From Musicola paradisiaca NCPPB 2511 (GTDB lineage: Bacteria > Pseudomonadota > Gammaproteobacteria > Enterobacterales > Enterobacteriaceae): a stretch of 33,063 nucleotides of DNA. This document shows positions 9,724 to 19,694 of this stretch, one piece after another. Both the position numbers and the translations under genes were made by a program. Each line of letters starts with the position of its first letter. The first letter of the stretch is position 1. Under the pieces are notes generated by a model. It had not been told where the DNA came from. It ran no database searches and saw only the letters and a list, made by a program, of their open reading frames with translations. The DNA lies in the NCBI RefSeq assembly GCF_000400505.1, contig NZ_CM001857.1, positions 3,094,673-3,127,735 of the forward strand, given 5' to 3'.

Positions 9724-11793
9724 ATGAGTCAGGACAAACTCTATATAGACAAAGAGTTGAGCTGGTTATCTTTCAATGAACGTGTACTGCAGGAAGCCGC
9801 AGATAAAAGCAACCCGCTGATAGAACGTATGCGTTTTCTGGGCATCTACTCCAGCAACCTGGATGAATTCTACAAAGTCCGTTTTGCCGACCTCAAGCGC
9901 CGTATCCTGATCAATGAAGAACAGGGCTCCGACAGTGGATTGCGCCATCTGTTGAATAAAATACAGGAACGAGTGCTAAGAACCGACCAACTGTTCGACA
10001 ACCTTTACAACGAACTGCTGCTGGAAATGGCTCGCAACCAGATTTTTCTAGTCAACGAGCGGCAGGTTTCCCCCAGCCAGCAAATCTGGCTGCGTGAGTA
10101 TTTCCGTCAGTACCTGCGCCCGCTGATTACCCCGATCTTGCTGCTGCCGGAGACCAATCTGGTCGAGTTTCTCAAAGATGACTACACCTATCTGGCCGTA
10201 GAAATTATCCGCGGCGACAGAACCGATTACGCACTGCTGGAAATCCCTTCGGATAAGATTCCGCGCTTCGTCGATCTGCCATCAGAAGCGCCGCGCCGTC
10301 GCAAGACAATGATATTGATAGATAATATTCTTCGTTACTGTTTGGATGACATCTTCAGGGGCTTTTTTGACTTCGATTCGCTGAACGCCTATTCGATGAA
10401 GATGACTCGTGATGCCGAATACGATCTGGTCACGGAAATGGAGTCCAGCCTGCTGGAACTGATGTCATCCAGCCTGAAACAGCGCCTGACCGCCAAGCCG
10501 GTACGCTTCGTCTACCAGCGTGATATGCCGGACGCCATGGTGCGTTGTCTGCTCGATAAGCTGGGGATTTCGTCCTACGATTCAGTCATTCCCGGCGGGC
10601 GTTACCATAACTTCAAGGATTTCATCGGGTTTCCCAATGTCGGCCGCGCCAATCTGGTGAACAAGCCACTGCCGCGCTTGCGTCACGACGGATTCAGCCG
10701 CTTCCGCAACGGGTTCGAGGCCATTCGGCAGCGCGATATACTGCTCTACTACCCTTACCATACCTTCGAGCACGTACTGGAACTGCTGCGTCAGGCATCC
10801 TTTGACCCTAACGTGTTGTCCATCCGCATCAATATCTACCGTGTGGCCAAGGACTCCCGCATCATCAACTCGATGATTCACGCCGCCCATAACGGCAAAA
10901 AAGTCACTGTCGTGGTTGAACTGCAGGCGCGTTTCGACGAAGAAGCCAATATCCACTGGGCCAAACGGCTGACTGAAGCCGGCGTGCATGTGATTTTTTC
11001 TGTCCCTGGGCTGAAGATCCATGCCAAGTTGTTTCTGATCTCCCGTAAAGAGGGGGATAACATCGTGCGTTATGCGCATATCGGCACCGGGAACTTCAAC
11101 GAGAAAACTGCCCGGCTCTATACCGACTATTCGCTGCTTACTGCCGATGAACGCATCACCAATGAAGTTCGCCGGGTATTCAATTTCATTGAGAACCCCT
11201 ATCGTCCGGTCAGTTTCGACTACCTGTTGGTTTCCCCGCAAAACTCCCGCGCTCGCCTCTATCAGCTGATTGATGGTGAAATCGCCCATGCGACGGCTGG
11301 CAGAGAGGCGGGGATTACGTTGAAGGTCAATAACCTGGTGGACAAGGGATTAGCCGAACGGCTGTATACGGCCTCTGCGGCTGGCGTCAAGGTAAACCTG
11401 CTGGTGCGCGGGATGTGCTCCCTGATTCCAGAATTGCCGGGGATCAGCGATAATATCCGGGTCGTCAGTATTGTTGACCGTTTTCTGGAGCATGATCGTG
11501 TCTATGTGTTCCATAACGGCGGCGATCAGAAGGTGTTCCTCTCCTCTGCTGACTGGATGACCCGTAATATTGATTACCGTATCGAGGTCGCGGTGGAAGT
11601 GCTGGATCACACTCTCAAGGAACGGGTGCTGAACATACTGGAGATCCTGTTCAGCGATACGGTAAAAGCCCGCGAAGTCGACAAGGAACAGAGCAATCGC
11701 TATGTCGCCCGCGGTAATCGGCGCAAAGTACGCGCCCAGTATGCCATCTATGACTATATCAAGGCGCTTGAGCAACACGGAGAACAGGCCTGA
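9724..11793 (+). CDS. ppk1: Polyphosphate kinase 1
   Basis: Ppk polymerises the gamma-phosphate of ATP into polyphosphate, reversibly, at the inner membrane. From ATG 9724 it has 689 residues (E. coli 688); this start is set by GGAG at 9715-9718 and by the conserved N-terminus [22 protein letters not shown]. The GTG at 9718 falls on that binding site and is rejected. The two phospholipase-D-like domains are visible: [14 protein letters not shown] with His433 (the autophosphorylated residue, E. coli His435) and [14 protein letters not shown] with His590 (E. coli His592). [15 protein letters not shown] is also typical. ppx follows after four bases, so synthesis and breakdown of polyphosphate are encoded together, beside a phosphate transporter. 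Confidence 0.98.
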   Translation: MSQDKLYIDKELSWLSFNERVLQEAADKSNPLIERMRFLGIYSSNLDEFYKVRFADLKRRILINEEQGSDSGLRHLLNKIQERVLRTDQLFDNLYNELLLEMARNQIFLVNERQVSPSQQIWLREYFRQYLRPLITPILLLPETNLVEFLKDDYTYLAVEIIRGDRTDYALLEIPSDKIPRFVDLPSEAPRRRKTMILIDNILRYCLDDIFRGFFDFDSLNAYSMKMTRDAEYDLVTEMESSLLELMSSSLKQRLTAKPVRFVYQRDMPDAMVRCLLDKLGISSYDSVIPGGRYHNFKDFIGFPNVGRANLVNKPLPRLRHDGFSRFRNGFEAIRQRDILLYYPYHTFEHVLELLRQASFDPNVLSIRINIYRVAKDSRIINSMIHAAHNGKKVTVVVELQARFDEEANIHWAKRLTEAGVHVIFSVPGLKIHAKLFLISRKEGDNIVRYAHIGTGNFNEKTARLYTDYSLLTADERITNEVRRVFNFIENPYRPVSFDYLLVSPQNSRARLYQLIDGEIAHATAGREAGITLKVNNLVDKGLAERLYTASAAGVKVNLLVRGMCSLIPELPGISDNIRVVSIVDRFLEHDRVYVFHNGGDQKVFLSSADWMTRNIDYRIEVAVEVLDHTLKERVLNILEILFSDTVKAREVDKEQSNRYVARGNRRKVRAQYAIYDYIKALEQHGEQA

Positions 11794-11797
11794 CCCC

Positions 11798-13327
11798 ATG
11801 CCGTTAACGAATTACACTACCGAACAACCGCAGGAATTCGCCGCCATCGACCTCGGCTCCAACAGCTTTCACATGGTGGTCGCCCGCGTGGTCAACGGCG
11901 CGCTTCAGGTGCTTGGGCGCCTGAAGCAGCGCGTCCATCTGGCCGACGGCCTCGACAGCGCCAACCAACTCAGCGAGGAATCCATCCAGCGCGGTTTGAG
12001 TTGTCTGGCGCTGTTTGCCGAACGACTGCAGGGATTCCCAGCCACCAACGTTTCCATCGTCGGCACCCATGCGTTGCGTCAGGCTGTCAACGCTCAGGAT
12101 TTTCTCAAACGCGCCGCCAGAATCATACCCTATCCCATTGAAATCATTTCCGGTCATGAAGAGGCCCGTCTGATTTTCATGGGTGTCGAACATACCCAGC
12201 CGGAAAAGGGCCGCAAGCTGGTTATCGACATCGGCGGCGGCTCTACAGAGCTGGTTATCGGCGAAGATTTCGAACCCATTCTGGTGGAAAGTCGCCGTAT
12301 GGGGTGCGTCAGCTTCGCCCAACAGTTTTTTCCCAACGGCGAAATCAGCGAAGCGAATTTCCGCCGAGCCCGCCTTGCGGCGGCACAAAAACTGGAAACG
12401 CTGGCGTGGGAATATCGTATTTATAGTTGGGACTACGCGCTCGGCGCATCCGGCACCATCAAGGCGACCCATGAGATTTTGGTGGCGATGGGCGAGAAAG
12501 ACGGCCTGATCACGCCGGATAGACTGGAAATACTGAAGGATCGCATCCTACAGTTCAAAAATTTCCGAGCGCTTAGCCTGCCGGGGCTGACGGAAGACCG
12601 CCAGACGGTTTTGGTTCCCGGTTTATCTATCTTATGCGGCGTGTTCGACGCGCTGGCCATCAAGGAACTTAGGCTTTCCGACGGCGCGCTGCGCGAAGGC
12701 GTACTGTATGAAATGGAAGGACGTTTTCGCCATCAGGATATCCGTATCCGCACGGCGCAAAGCCTGGCCGGCCACTACAATATCGACCGTGAGCAAGCCC
12801 GGCGCGTCAGGGAAACCGCCGAACTGCTCTACGCCCAGTGGGCGCAGCAGAACCCATCGTTAGTTAACCCGCAGCTTGAGGCGCTGCTGAAATGGTCAGC
12901 CATGCTTCATGAGGTTGGGTTGGGCATCAACCATAGCGGCATGCACCGTCACTCCGCTTATATTTTGCAGAATACCAACCTGCCGGGATTCAATCAGGAA
13001 CAGCAGTTGCTGCTGGCGCTGATGGTGCGTCTACACCGTAAGGCAATCCGGCTTGAGGAACTGCCGCGGCTTAATCTGTTCAAGAAAAAGCAGTACCTGC
13101 CGATGGTGCAACTGCTGCGGCTGGCAACGTTGCTGAGCAATCAGCGGCAGGCGACCACCACGCCCAAAACGCTGCGGCTTATCGCAACCGAAAGCGCCTG
13201 GACGCTGATATTCCCCCAAGGTTTTTTCAGCCAGAATATGCTGGTTCAGCTCGATCTTGAGCGGGAACAACAGTATTGGCAGGAAGTCAGTGGCTGGAAA
13301 CTACTGCTCGAAGAAGAAAAGAACTGA
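11798..13327 (+). CDS. ppx: Exopolyphosphatase
   Basis: Ppx removes terminal phosphates from polyphosphate. The protein has 509 residues from the ATG at 11798; the open frame extends upstream into ppk, but the conserved protein begins here ([20 protein letters not shown] at residues 13-32). It belongs to the ASKHA-fold Ppx/GppA family: the first phosphate-binding loop is DLGSNSFH, the second [12 protein letters not shown] (144-155), and the family's catalytic glutamate lies in [10 protein letters not shown] (121-122). A C-terminal HD-like region contains [22 protein letters not shown]. It starts four bases after the ppk stop, hence co-transcribed and probably translationally coupled. A hairpin follows at 13344. 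Confidence 0.97.
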   Translation: MPLTNYTTEQPQEFAAIDLGSNSFHMVVARVVNGALQVLGRLKQRVHLADGLDSANQLSEESIQRGLSCLALFAERLQGFPATNVSIVGTHALRQAVNAQDFLKRAARIIPYPIEIISGHEEARLIFMGVEHTQPEKGRKLVIDIGGGSTELVIGEDFEPILVESRRMGCVSFAQQFFPNGEISEANFRRARLAAAQKLETLAWEYRIYSWDYALGASGTIKATHEILVAMGEKDGLITPDRLEILKDRILQFKNFRALSLPGLTEDRQTVLVPGLSILCGVFDALAIKELRLSDGALREGVLYEMEGRFRHQDIRIRTAQSLAGHYNIDREQARRVRETAELLYAQWAQQNPSLVNPQLEALLKWSAMLHEVGLGINHSGMHRHSAYILQNTNLPGFNQEQQLLLALMVRLHRKAIRLEELPRLNLFKKKQYLPMVQLLRLATLLSNQRQATTTPKTLRLIATESAWTLIFPQGFFSQNMLVQLDLEREQQYWQEVSGWKLLLEEEKN

Positions 13328-13343
13328 CGGATTGACCACTCTC

Positions 13344-13375
13344 ACGGGCGGCGTCCCAAACCGACGCCCGCCCGT
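13344..13375 (+). terminator. GC-rich hairpin after ppx
   Basis: ACGGGCGGCGTC pairs with GACGCCCGCCCGT apart from one bulged base, around a loop of about seven bases, 16 bases after the ppx stop. Only a short T-containing tail (TTCCTG) follows, so it is a plausible but not textbook terminator of ppk-ppx. Confidence 0.5.
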
Positions 13376-13530
13376 TCCTGTCACCGTGATCGCAGTAACA
13401 TTCCATCGTTTCAATCGCCGCCAAATGGTGACGAAAAGTGCTTTTTGCGCCTACCGCATTGACCACCTTCATCTCCTGTGCCTAAATAAAAAACAGCGAA
13501 TCCCCGCGATAACCAGGAAAATGAAGGATA

Positions 13531-13752
13531 ATGTCCTCTATCACTCATAAACGACGAATATCCATCAGGCGCCGACGAAGTAGCACCGCGCAAGTCGCCC
13601 GAACTGTTCTCATCATCAGTCTCCTCATCCTTCTTGGCCGTTTTGCCTACTCTGCTATTGGCGCATTTTTCCACCACCAGGAAAAACAACAGCAACGTAT
13701 TGAACAACCGTTGACGACAACGACTAACCTTACCCCTTCCCAGCGGGAGTAG
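13531..13752 (+). CDS. yfgG: YfgG-like small membrane protein (DUF2633)
   Basis: A 73-residue protein with a very basic N-terminus (KRRISIRRRRSS), one hydrophobic segment at about 22-46 containing IISLLILLGRFAYSAIGAFFHHQ, and a polar tail. The LGRFAYS-IGAFFHHQ pattern matches E. coli YfgG, which also lies near ppx. The basic N-terminus suggests it stays in the cytoplasm with the tail outside. I recall YfgG being linked to nickel/cobalt tolerance in E. coli, but nothing here tests that. The start at 13531 has an AAGGAT site close by. It lies 203 bases after ppx, in a stretch otherwise without genes. Confidence 0.8.
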   Translation: MSSITHKRRISIRRRRSSTAQVARTVLIISLLILLGRFAYSAIGAFFHHQEKQQQRIEQPLTTTTNLTPSQRE

Positions 13753-13765
13753 GGCTCGCCTCCCG
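13744..13765 (+). terminator. Small hairpin at the yfgG stop codon
   Basis: CGGGAG (13744-13749) pairs with CTCCCG (13760-13765), followed by a T/C-rich tail. The left arm abuts the TAG stop. It is a weak terminator candidate. The next 225 bases to ybiI hold no convincing gene. Confidence 0.4.
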
Positions 13766-13990
13766 TTCTCCCTTGTTATTATGCCAATATGGCGCAGTTC
13801 GCCGATGATAATCGCCGAAGCAGACTTTCGGTGAGGAATGTTGCTGGTCATATCCCGAAGTCACTCGCTGATCAATAACGAACGCCCCCCACACACCCTA
13901 TTTCCCCCGCCGTTCTCCTGTTTGTACTGCATTAATGCCATACTTGATTCTATAGCTGTGTCATCAAACCCAAGGGCAGGAGGCGTACAA

Positions 13991-14257
13991 ATGGCAAGTG
14001 GTTGGTCTAACGACGGTGCCGTTCAGGATCAGATTGATGCGACGGTGGATGACGCCATTGCGCATGCCCGCAGTCAGTTGCATCAGGGTGATAGCGCGCA
14101 ATATTGCGAGGCGTGTGGAGAACCCATTCCCGAAGCCCGCCGTACAGCATTACCGGGGGTTCGGTATTGCGTCGATTGTCAGGAAAAACTGGATCGAAAA
14201 AACACACTCATCAGCGGCTATAACCGCAGGGGCAGCAAGGACAGCCAGTTAAGATAG
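13991..14257 (+). CDS. ybiI: YbiI, DksA/TraR-type zinc-finger protein
   Basis: An 88-residue protein, the same length as E. coli YbiI, with the same start (MASGWSNDGAV) and end (GYNRRGSKDSQLR). The zinc-binding DksA/TraR C4 finger is CEACGEPIPEARRTALPGVRYCVDCQ, cited here as Cys-X2-Cys and Cys-X2-Cys around the EARR motif. The short helical N-terminus is too small to form the coiled coil that DksA inserts into RNA polymerase, so a DksA-like effect is uncertain. The frame is open from 13838, but the GGAGG sequence at about 13979 fixes the ATG at 13991. It converges with uspF, 34 bases away. Confidence 0.93.
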   Translation: MASGWSNDGAVQDQIDATVDDAIAHARSQLHQGDSAQYCEACGEPIPEARRTALPGVRYCVDCQEKLDRKNTLISGYNRRGSKDSQLR

Positions 14258-14291
14258 ACACGGAGCCGCTCGCGCGACCCCGCAGCAGGAA

Positions 14292-14720
14292 CTACCTTAC
14301 CACCAGCACCGTCGTCTGGGCATGACGAACAATCGCGGCGGCATTGGAGCCTAACAAGTAGGTTTTAACATTCGGGCGACGCGAACCAATCACAATCAGG
14401 TCAGCCTCGATTTCTTGCGCCAGTTCCAGCACCTCATCGCGCGGTATCCCAAAGCTAATACTATGAGAAAGCTTTTCCGGCGGCAGGTCGATCGTGCTCA
14501 CCAGCAAGTGTAGTTTCTCATCCGCCTTAACCACCGCTTCGTTTTCAAACTCTTTGATACCGAATGAATAGGCCGACATAAATGCCGAGGCATCGGGCAA
14601 GGCATGAAACAGGTGTAGCTTCGCATCGGCTAGCTTTGCCAACATCACCGCATGGGAAAGCGCTTTTTTGGTCAGTTCTTCTTCATCAATGTCCACAGGC
14701 ACCAGGATAGTCTTGTACAT
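14292..14720 (-). CDS. uspF: Universal stress protein, UspF-like
   Basis: A 142-residue single-domain universal stress protein. MYKTILVPVDIDEEEL is the first strand with the ATP-contacting aspartate. The C-terminal nucleotide-binding signature G-X2-G-X9-G-S/T is represented by VIGSRRPNVKTYLLGSNAAAIVRHA, followed by the closing strand VLVVR. This places it with the ATP-binding UspF/UspG group; SHRP-like and AAAVVRHAE-like segments make it closer to UspF than UspG. Proteins of this group accumulate under starvation or stress. ATG 14720 has a GGGAGC binding site. The upstream 209 bases are AT-rich and shared with the divergent DUF4186 gene, so promoters for both should lie there. Confidence 0.88.
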   Translation of the reverse strand: MYKTILVPVDIDEEELTKKALSHAVMLAKLADAKLHLFHALPDASAFMSAYSFGIKEFENEAVVKADEKLHLLVSTIDLPPEKLSHSISFGIPRDEVLELAQEIEADLIVIGSRRPNVKTYLLGSNAAAIVRHAQTTVLVVR

Positions 14721-14929
14721 AAAAGCTCCCTAGGTTTATCAACTCGACATTGACAGCGTAGACCCGATTGACGTTAAGCGACACGGGTTTTTAAGGTATT
14801 TGTGAAGCGACGCGATATTTAAAAAAAACACATTACCAATAAAATACAACGAGTTATATATTTATAATTGCCCTCGATTCGTCATGGCGCTAGGCTCTGT
14901 TCTTCCGCTTCGATGTCGGCCCTTCATGT

Positions 14930-15295
14930 ATGAATACCATTAATGCGCTGTTCCTCCGATTATCACGCTCACGCTTCCGTCAGCGTTTTCATTTAGGCTC
15001 CAGGGAACGCAATTATTGCTTCAGTAAAGGCAAAGAGATGATTTCCTCCCACGCCGCAGAGTTTATTGCCCGACGGCTGGCACCCGCATTGCCGGCCAAC
15101 GATGGCAAACAGACACCGATGCGTGGACATCCGGTATTCATTGCACAGCATGCAACCGCCACCTGCTGCCGCGGATGTTTGGCCAAGTGGCATGGTATCC
15201 CGCAACAACGGGCGCTGACCGAACAGGAACAACGCTATATCGTGGATATCATCCTGTATTGGCTTGAGAAAGATCTGCTAGACGGCAGGCAATGA
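14930..15295 (+). CDS. DUF4186 family protein
   Basis: A 121-residue protein matching the DUF4186 family over its whole length: FLRLSRSRFRQRFHLG near the start, HAAEFIARRLAPALPANDGK and GHPVFIAQHATATCCRGCLAKW, whose clustered His and Cys residues (HPVF, QHATATCC, CRGC) could hold a metal. The function of the family is unknown to me. The ATG at 14930 lacks a strong ribosome-binding site but is the only start that keeps the family's N-terminal RSRFRQRF region. Its last 18 bases overlap the end of the convergent hydrolase gene. Confidence 0.85.
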   Translation: MNTINALFLRLSRSRFRQRFHLGSRERNYCFSKGKEMISSHAAEFIARRLAPALPANDGKQTPMRGHPVFIAQHATATCCRGCLAKWHGIPQQRALTEQEQRYIVDIILYWLEKDLLDGRQ

Positions 15296-15832
15296 ACTCT
15301 CAGAATCGCCCGTTTTCACATCCCATTCCTGCAAAATCCGTTGCGTCTCTTTCACCCATAGCCGATTGCCGGGGATGATGAAATCCGCCCACACCTCGTT
15401 ATGCTGCGCAATCAATTGCGCGGCACTAACCGCCCGGCGATCTGCCGTGGTATGCGCGTCCGCTGCGACAGTCTGGGCATATCCCCGGCTAGCGGCATTT
15501 TTTATTGTCGCATCAACGCAATAATCGGTAGCACAACCACATACGGTGAAATGATGTCCCCCAAGTTGCTCCAACGTAGCGGCCAATTCGGTACGGTAGA
15601 ATGCATCACAGGCTGTTTTGTTGATATAAATGGCGTTTTTCGGGCGATGGAGTTCCGGTAATAGTTGCCACCCTTCGCTTCCAGGCTGCATCGCCTCATC
15701 TACATGAAGAATGAACAACGTTCTCTCAGCAGCATCGATCAGCTGGTTGATCCGCCCGACTACCGCATCCTTCTGGTAACGAGATGTCTGAAACACTGCG
15801 TTTTGCATGTCAATGACAATAAGTATGTTCAT
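15278..15832 (-). CDS. Isochorismatase-family cysteine hydrolase
   Basis: A 184-residue hydrolase of the isochorismatase-like fold. The catalytic triad is visible: Asp8 (VIDMQNAVF), Lys72 (INKTACDAF) and Cys105 (CATDYCVDAT), with the usual Gly-Cys-Ala-Thr turn before the nucleophile. Members hydrolyse amides or enol ethers such as nicotinamide, N-carbamoyl compounds or isochorismate; the substrate cannot be read from this sequence and no pathway partner is adjacent. ATG 15832 follows GGGAGCG. The gene ends inside the DUF4186 gene on the other strand. It is the last gene before the AT-rich glycan block, separated from it by a strong terminator. Confidence 0.88.
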   Translation of the reverse strand: MNILIVIDMQNAVFQTSRYQKDAVVGRINQLIDAAERTLFILHVDEAMQPGSEGWQLLPELHRPKNAIYINKTACDAFYRTELAATLEQLGGHHFTVCGCATDYCVDATIKNAASRGYAQTVAADAHTTADRRAVSAAQLIAQHNEVWADFIIPGNRLWVKETQRILQEWDVKTGDSESSLPAV

Positions 15833-15872
15833 ATCATCGCTCCCACAATCAACGGCACGGCAACAATAAAAA

Positions 15873-15904
15873 AACGGCGATTTTTATAAGTAAAAATCGC
15901 CGTT
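15873..15904 (-). terminator. Rho-independent terminator of the ugd transcription unit
   Basis: A perfect 14-bp stem (15873-15886 with 15891-15904, AACGGCGATTTTTA and its complement) closes on a 4-base loop. Read on the minus strand it is followed by TTTTTTT (the complement of 15868-15874 and neighbours). It lies 34 bases past the ugd stop, so it ends the glycosyltransferase-fkbM-ugd transcript. Confidence 0.92.
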
Positions 15905-15938
15905 AGTATAAATAACGCCCTAGATTCTGGCCGAGAAA

Positions 15939-17105
15939 TCAATCGTTACCAAAAAGATCCCGGCTATAAACCTTATCGGCAACATCCTGGAGCACATCTG
16001 ACATTCTATTGCTGATGATGATATCGGCTTTTTCTTTAAACTCATTCAAGTCAGTCATGACGCGCGAATTAAAAAATTCACTCTTACTAATTGCTGGCTC
16101 ATAAATAATAACTTCGATTCCTTTCGCTTTTATGCGTTTCATTATTCCTTGAATACTGGATGATCGAAAATTATCCGAACCACTCTTCATTATCAGCCTG
16201 TAAACACCGACAACTCTGGGGTTGCTTTTAAGAATATCCGACGCAATAAAATCCTTGCGAGTAACATTCGATTCAACAATCGCATTGATAAGGTTTTGAG
16301 GCACATCGCTATAATTTGCAAGCAATTGTTTGGTATCTTTTGGCAAACAATAACCGCCGTAGCCAAATGAAGGATTGTTATAATGAGCACCGATACGAGG
16401 ATCCAGACAAACACCGTGAATAATCTGACTGGTGTTCAACTCATGAGTCGCAGCATAAGTATCAAGCTCATTGAAATACGATACCCGCATTGCCAAGTAG
16501 GTGTTAGCAAACAGTTTAATTGCTTCGGCTTCCGTTGCACCGGTGAATATCACCGAGATATCTTTTTTAATGGCGCCTTGCTCCAGAAGCCCTGCAAAAA
16601 CCTTAGCTCGTTCGGAGCATTCGCCAACGACGATCCGGGAAGGGTGCAAATTGTCATATAAAGCACGCCCTTCACGCAGAAACTCTGGCGAAAATATAAG
16701 ATTATCAGTTCCTAATGCCTGACGTGTCTTCAGAGTATACCCAACAGGAATAGTCGACTTGATGACCATTGTTGCACTGGGGTTAATCGCAATCACATCC
16801 CGAATGACAGACTCAATAGACTTAGTATTAAAATAGTTCGTCTCAGGATCATAATCCGTAGGCGTCGCGATGACGACAAAATCAGCATTTTCATAAGCTT
16901 CATTTTTATCGAGCGTTGCACGAAAGTTAAGATCGCGATTTCTGAGATAATCCTGTATTTCTGCATCGACAATGGGTGAGTCTTTGCGATTAAGCATGTC
17001 AACTTTTTCAGGAATAATATCTAGCGCAACAACTTCATTATGTTGCGCAAGCAATACACCTATTGACAATCCAACATACCCAGTACCAGCTATTGCTATT
17101 TTCAC
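15939..17105 (-). CDS. ugd: UDP-glucose 6-dehydrogenase
   Basis: Ugd oxidises UDP-glucose twice with NAD+ to UDP-glucuronate. The protein has 388 residues, the length of E. coli Ugd. Motifs: NAD-binding GTGYVGL (7-13), TPTDYD (81-86), STIPVG (117-122), FSPEFLREG (138-146), the active-site lysine and asparagine in [15 protein letters not shown], and the nucleophile Cys253 in [15 protein letters not shown]. The start is GTG with an AAGGTG site, nine bases after the fkbM stop. Its product is the substrate of the UDP-glucuronate decarboxylase encoded at the other end of the block, so the two should act in sequence although they lie in different transcription units. Confidence 0.97.
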   Translation of the reverse strand: MKIAIAGTGYVGLSIGVLLAQHNEVVALDIIPEKVDMLNRKDSPIVDAEIQDYLRNRDLNFRATLDKNEAYENADFVVIATPTDYDPETNYFNTKSIESVIRDVIAINPSATMVIKSTIPVGYTLKTRQALGTDNLIFSPEFLREGRALYDNLHPSRIVVGECSERAKVFAGLLEQGAIKKDISVIFTGATEAEAIKLFANTYLAMRVSYFNELDTYAATHELNTSQIIHGVCLDPRIGAHYNNPSFGYGGYCLPKDTKQLLANYSDVPQNLINAIVESNVTRKDFIASDILKSNPRVVGVYRLIMKSGSDNFRSSSIQGIMKRIKAKGIEVIIYEPAISKSEFFNSRVMTDLNEFKEKADIIISNRMSDVLQDVADKVYSRDLFGND

Positions 17106-17114
17106 TTATGCACC

Positions 17115-18404
17115 TTATTTCAAATACCAACTGGGGTAGCAAACATAATCGATCTGTTTTTCATTATGAACTTTTAACGGAACCACTTCATATTCTAATT
17201 TTTCCAGTTCAGCTTTTAATTCGTTGAAACGAACGGAAAAATTGATTGAAAGGTGTTCTTCCCACTCAAAGACCACTACAGGATGGCAACGTTCCAATGT
17301 ATCCAGGGAACCTAATATGACTTCACCATCAGCACCTTGAACATCGATTTTTATAAACACGACATGTTCAAATTTATAACTATCAAGTGTCCTTGCTTCG
17401 TGAGAAAAAACACCCGTGCCGCCTTCACTGAAGGAGTATGCACCAAGATTGACAGCCGAAGCACCATCAAAATCGCCTTCCGTATTTAGCGGCAGCGCGA
17501 TTTCCTGCCGTTCTTGAGAGGCAAGCGATAAACTCGTAGCCTTTGAGTACAATCCATTATTATATAAATTAATGTTTTTAACACCGTTAATTTCGGTGTT
17601 GGCTCTTAATATCCGGCAATTAAAATCGTTCGGCTCAAAGCAATTAACCGAATCAAAATATGTAGCAAATGCAATAGCCATCGTACCTAGATGTCCACCG
17701 ACATCAATAGCCACGCCACTTTTTATTTTTGCTACCTTTTCCGCCAACTCAAGGATATGAGCATCCCAATATTTTCCAGAGAGAACTGAATCAGAAATAA
17801 TCTCACCCTGTTTGACAATTAACACGCCGAATTCGGTATTAGCTAACGCCAATTCATGATGCGCAACGTCTTTTTCATCATCTCTTCGCTCATTTCTTAA
17901 ATCATTCAACTGAGCAAAATGATCCTGTAACTCAAATGAAACAGCATCAAAACGATCAATGATATCTTTATTCAATCGACTTTCAATCGTATCGAAACGA
18001 TGAGACATCGCTTCCAAATCCTTCCCTATCACCCCATAATTACGAGTGTACCCTTCAATAGTATTGAAGCGATGAGCGATAGCATCAACATCTTTGCCCT
18101 GAGCGCTGATACTATTCTCGATAGGAACAACACGACTATCGACATCATTAATATGCCCGGACAGACCTTCCAATATATCACGATGATGTTTAAAACGCTC
18201 TTCTACAGAATGAGCGTTCTGTTCTGCTACCTTTATGTGATGATGTAATTTTGATTCCAATACTTCAATTTTATTAATATCATTGACCAGTTCGGTAAAA
18301 TATGGCCGCATAAACTTAAACAATACCCTACGTAGAGGGTTCATAATAAATTTCGTCTTTGCCTTTGAGATACCAGCAATATATAAGCTATGGATGTTCA
18401 TCAT
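17115..18404 (-). CDS. FkbM-family methyltransferase with long N-terminal coiled coil
   Basis: A 429-residue protein in two parts. Residues 1-34 are basic and hydrophobic; about 35-180 form an almost continuous heptad-like coiled coil that includes a 24-residue internal repeat (GKDVDAIAHRFNTIE at 103-117, GKDLEAMSHRFDTIE at 127-141). Residues 190-429 are a SAM-dependent FkbM-type methyltransferase with AIDVGGHLGT (232-241), CFEPND (255-260) and IKIDVQGADGEVILGS. FkbM enzymes O-methylate sugars or related groups. The position between glycosyltransferases and ugd points to methylation of the exported glycan. Coiled-coil capping enzymes such as WbdD set O-antigen length, so a capping or ruler role is attractive but inferred; there is no kinase domain here. 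A second possible start is Met21. Confidence 0.85.
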   Translation of the reverse strand: MMNIHSLYIAGISKAKTKFIMNPLRRVLFKFMRPYFTELVNDINKIEVLESKLHHHIKVAEQNAHSVEERFKHHRDILEGLSGHINDVDSRVVPIENSISAQGKDVDAIAHRFNTIEGYTRNYGVIGKDLEAMSHRFDTIESRLNKDIIDRFDAVSFELQDHFAQLNDLRNERRDDEKDVAHHELALANTEFGVLIVKQGEIISDSVLSGKYWDAHILELAEKVAKIKSGVAIDVGGHLGTMAIAFATYFDSVNCFEPNDFNCRILRANTEINGVKNINLYNNGLYSKATSLSLASQERQEIALPLNTEGDFDGASAVNLGAYSFSEGGTGVFSHEARTLDSYKFEHVVFIKIDVQGADGEVILGSLDTLERCHPVVVFEWEEHLSINFSVRFNELKAELEKLEYEVVPLKVHNEKQIDYVCYPSWYLK

Positions 18405-18418
18405 GGTACCCTCTGAAA

Positions 18419-19690
18419 TTAAGAAAATAACTTAACGGAAAGATTATGTTTAAGATAAGTACGATTTATATCCATCCAGGATGGCTCTTTGATAACTTTA
18501 GACTTCATCACATCATTTAGGATACTCTCAACCTGCTCTAAACAAGTATCGAAATGTAAATCCTCACGAGTGATCACTTGAGCATTAGTGCCAATTCGTT
18601 CGACATCAATTTCATGACGACAAAAACGTCGCAATGTCTCAAATAAAGATGCGGCACTTCGTTCAATCTTCAGACAATGAACATTTCCGACAAGACGCTC
18701 CGCCGCGCCGCATGTGGCGGTAATAATCGGGATACATCCAACTGCTGCGGCTTCAATCGGCGCAAAACCAAACGGCTCACGCTCCCATGTTGGGAAAAGA
18801 AACGCATCAGATGCTTTATAAATATCAATCAATTCAGGTTGTGTCCGTGGCCCTAAAAAACTGACCAAATCGGAGACACCATATTGTTTTGCAAGATCAA
18901 CATAATAAGCAATGTTACCATCGCCGTATATTTCAATATTGAAATTCTCAACTCTATTTTTCCGCAGTAACGCAGCGGTCTCGACAATAATATCGATGCC
19001 TTTATGAGACTGCACAGCCCCTGCGGTTACAAAACGCAGCTTTTCCGAGCGGGTATATTCACGTTTAAAAAACGTCTTTTCAATATCAACCCAGCCAGGC
19101 ACAAGGTCAATCTTGTTTGAGAATGTGAACTTGCAAAGCAATTCAATTTCATCAACCAAATGCTTAGTCATTGAAATAATTTTCCCATGCTTATACAAAT
19201 TTCCATTCTGAGCATTAAATATTGAAAGCACATCCTTGGAAAACCCAAACTGTAACGTTTCCGGGGCACGATCCATCAGGTGTAAAACCCAAGGTGCAGA
19301 TATGCTATTCAAAGCATCGAGAATAGCTAAGCCGCCAATACCGACCAGGTTAAACAAATAAACGCAATCAGGTTTATATTCCTGAATCGCATCCAAGACC
19401 ATAGCTGTATTAGCATAATTGGTCAGCATAGCCTCCAAATGATTTACTTTTAATACATTCTCATGAGGGCTATTAATGGGCTGAAAACTTTTTAACTGCA
19501 AACGTCGTAAAATGACTGGAGACGATTGATCCGATTGAGAGATTTTTTCTTCAGGAACATGAGATGGCGAGGTGAGGACAACCACATCATGGCCACGCTT
19601 AACCAAACCATTAACAATACTTTTGCATCCGAGCTCATATCCTCCAAGGTAGTACGGCGGATACAAGTTTGAAATCACCATGATTTTCAT
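18419..19690 (-). CDS. Glycosyltransferase family 4 (GT-B) protein
   Basis: A 423-residue GT-B glycosyltransferase. The N-terminal half opens with ISNLYPPYYLGGYELGCKSIV, the glycine-rich acceptor-side loop of family 4. The donor-binding half includes FVTAGAVQSHKGIDIIVETA and the E-X7-E motif in WEREPFGFAPIEAAAVG, where the two glutamates contact the nucleotide sugar. Such enzymes are usually retaining. Donor and acceptor cannot be read from the sequence; UDP-xylose or UDP-glucuronate, both supplied by the locus, are reasonable donors. ATG 19690 lies four bases after the stop of the upstream transferase, with a GGAG site inside that gene's end, so the two are translationally coupled. Confidence 0.9.
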   Translation of the reverse strand: MKIMVISNLYPPYYLGGYELGCKSIVNGLVKRGHDVVVLTSPSHVPEEKISQSDQSSPVILRRLQLKSFQPINSPHENVLKVNHLEAMLTNYANTAMVLDAIQEYKPDCVYLFNLVGIGGLAILDALNSISAPWVLHLMDRAPETLQFGFSKDVLSIFNAQNGNLYKHGKIISMTKHLVDEIELLCKFTFSNKIDLVPGWVDIEKTFFKREYTRSEKLRFVTAGAVQSHKGIDIIVETAALLRKNRVENFNIEIYGDGNIAYYVDLAKQYGVSDLVSFLGPRTQPELIDIYKASDAFLFPTWEREPFGFAPIEAAAVGCIPIITATCGAAERLVGNVHCLKIERSAASLFETLRRFCRHEIDVERIGTNAQVITREDLHFDTCLEQVESILNDVMKSKVIKEPSWMDINRTYLKHNLSVKLFS

Positions 19691-19694
19691 ATAA

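Noticed and set aside
11702-11797. N-terminal extension of ppx into ppk
   Set aside because: The 32 extra residues are out-of-frame ppk sequence; homologues begin at the ATG at 11798.
15840-15940. Direct repeat of the tRNA-Ser 3' end marking the far border of an integrated island
   Set aside because: No copy of the tRNA tail was found near the end of the glycan block, and no integrase gene is in the window.
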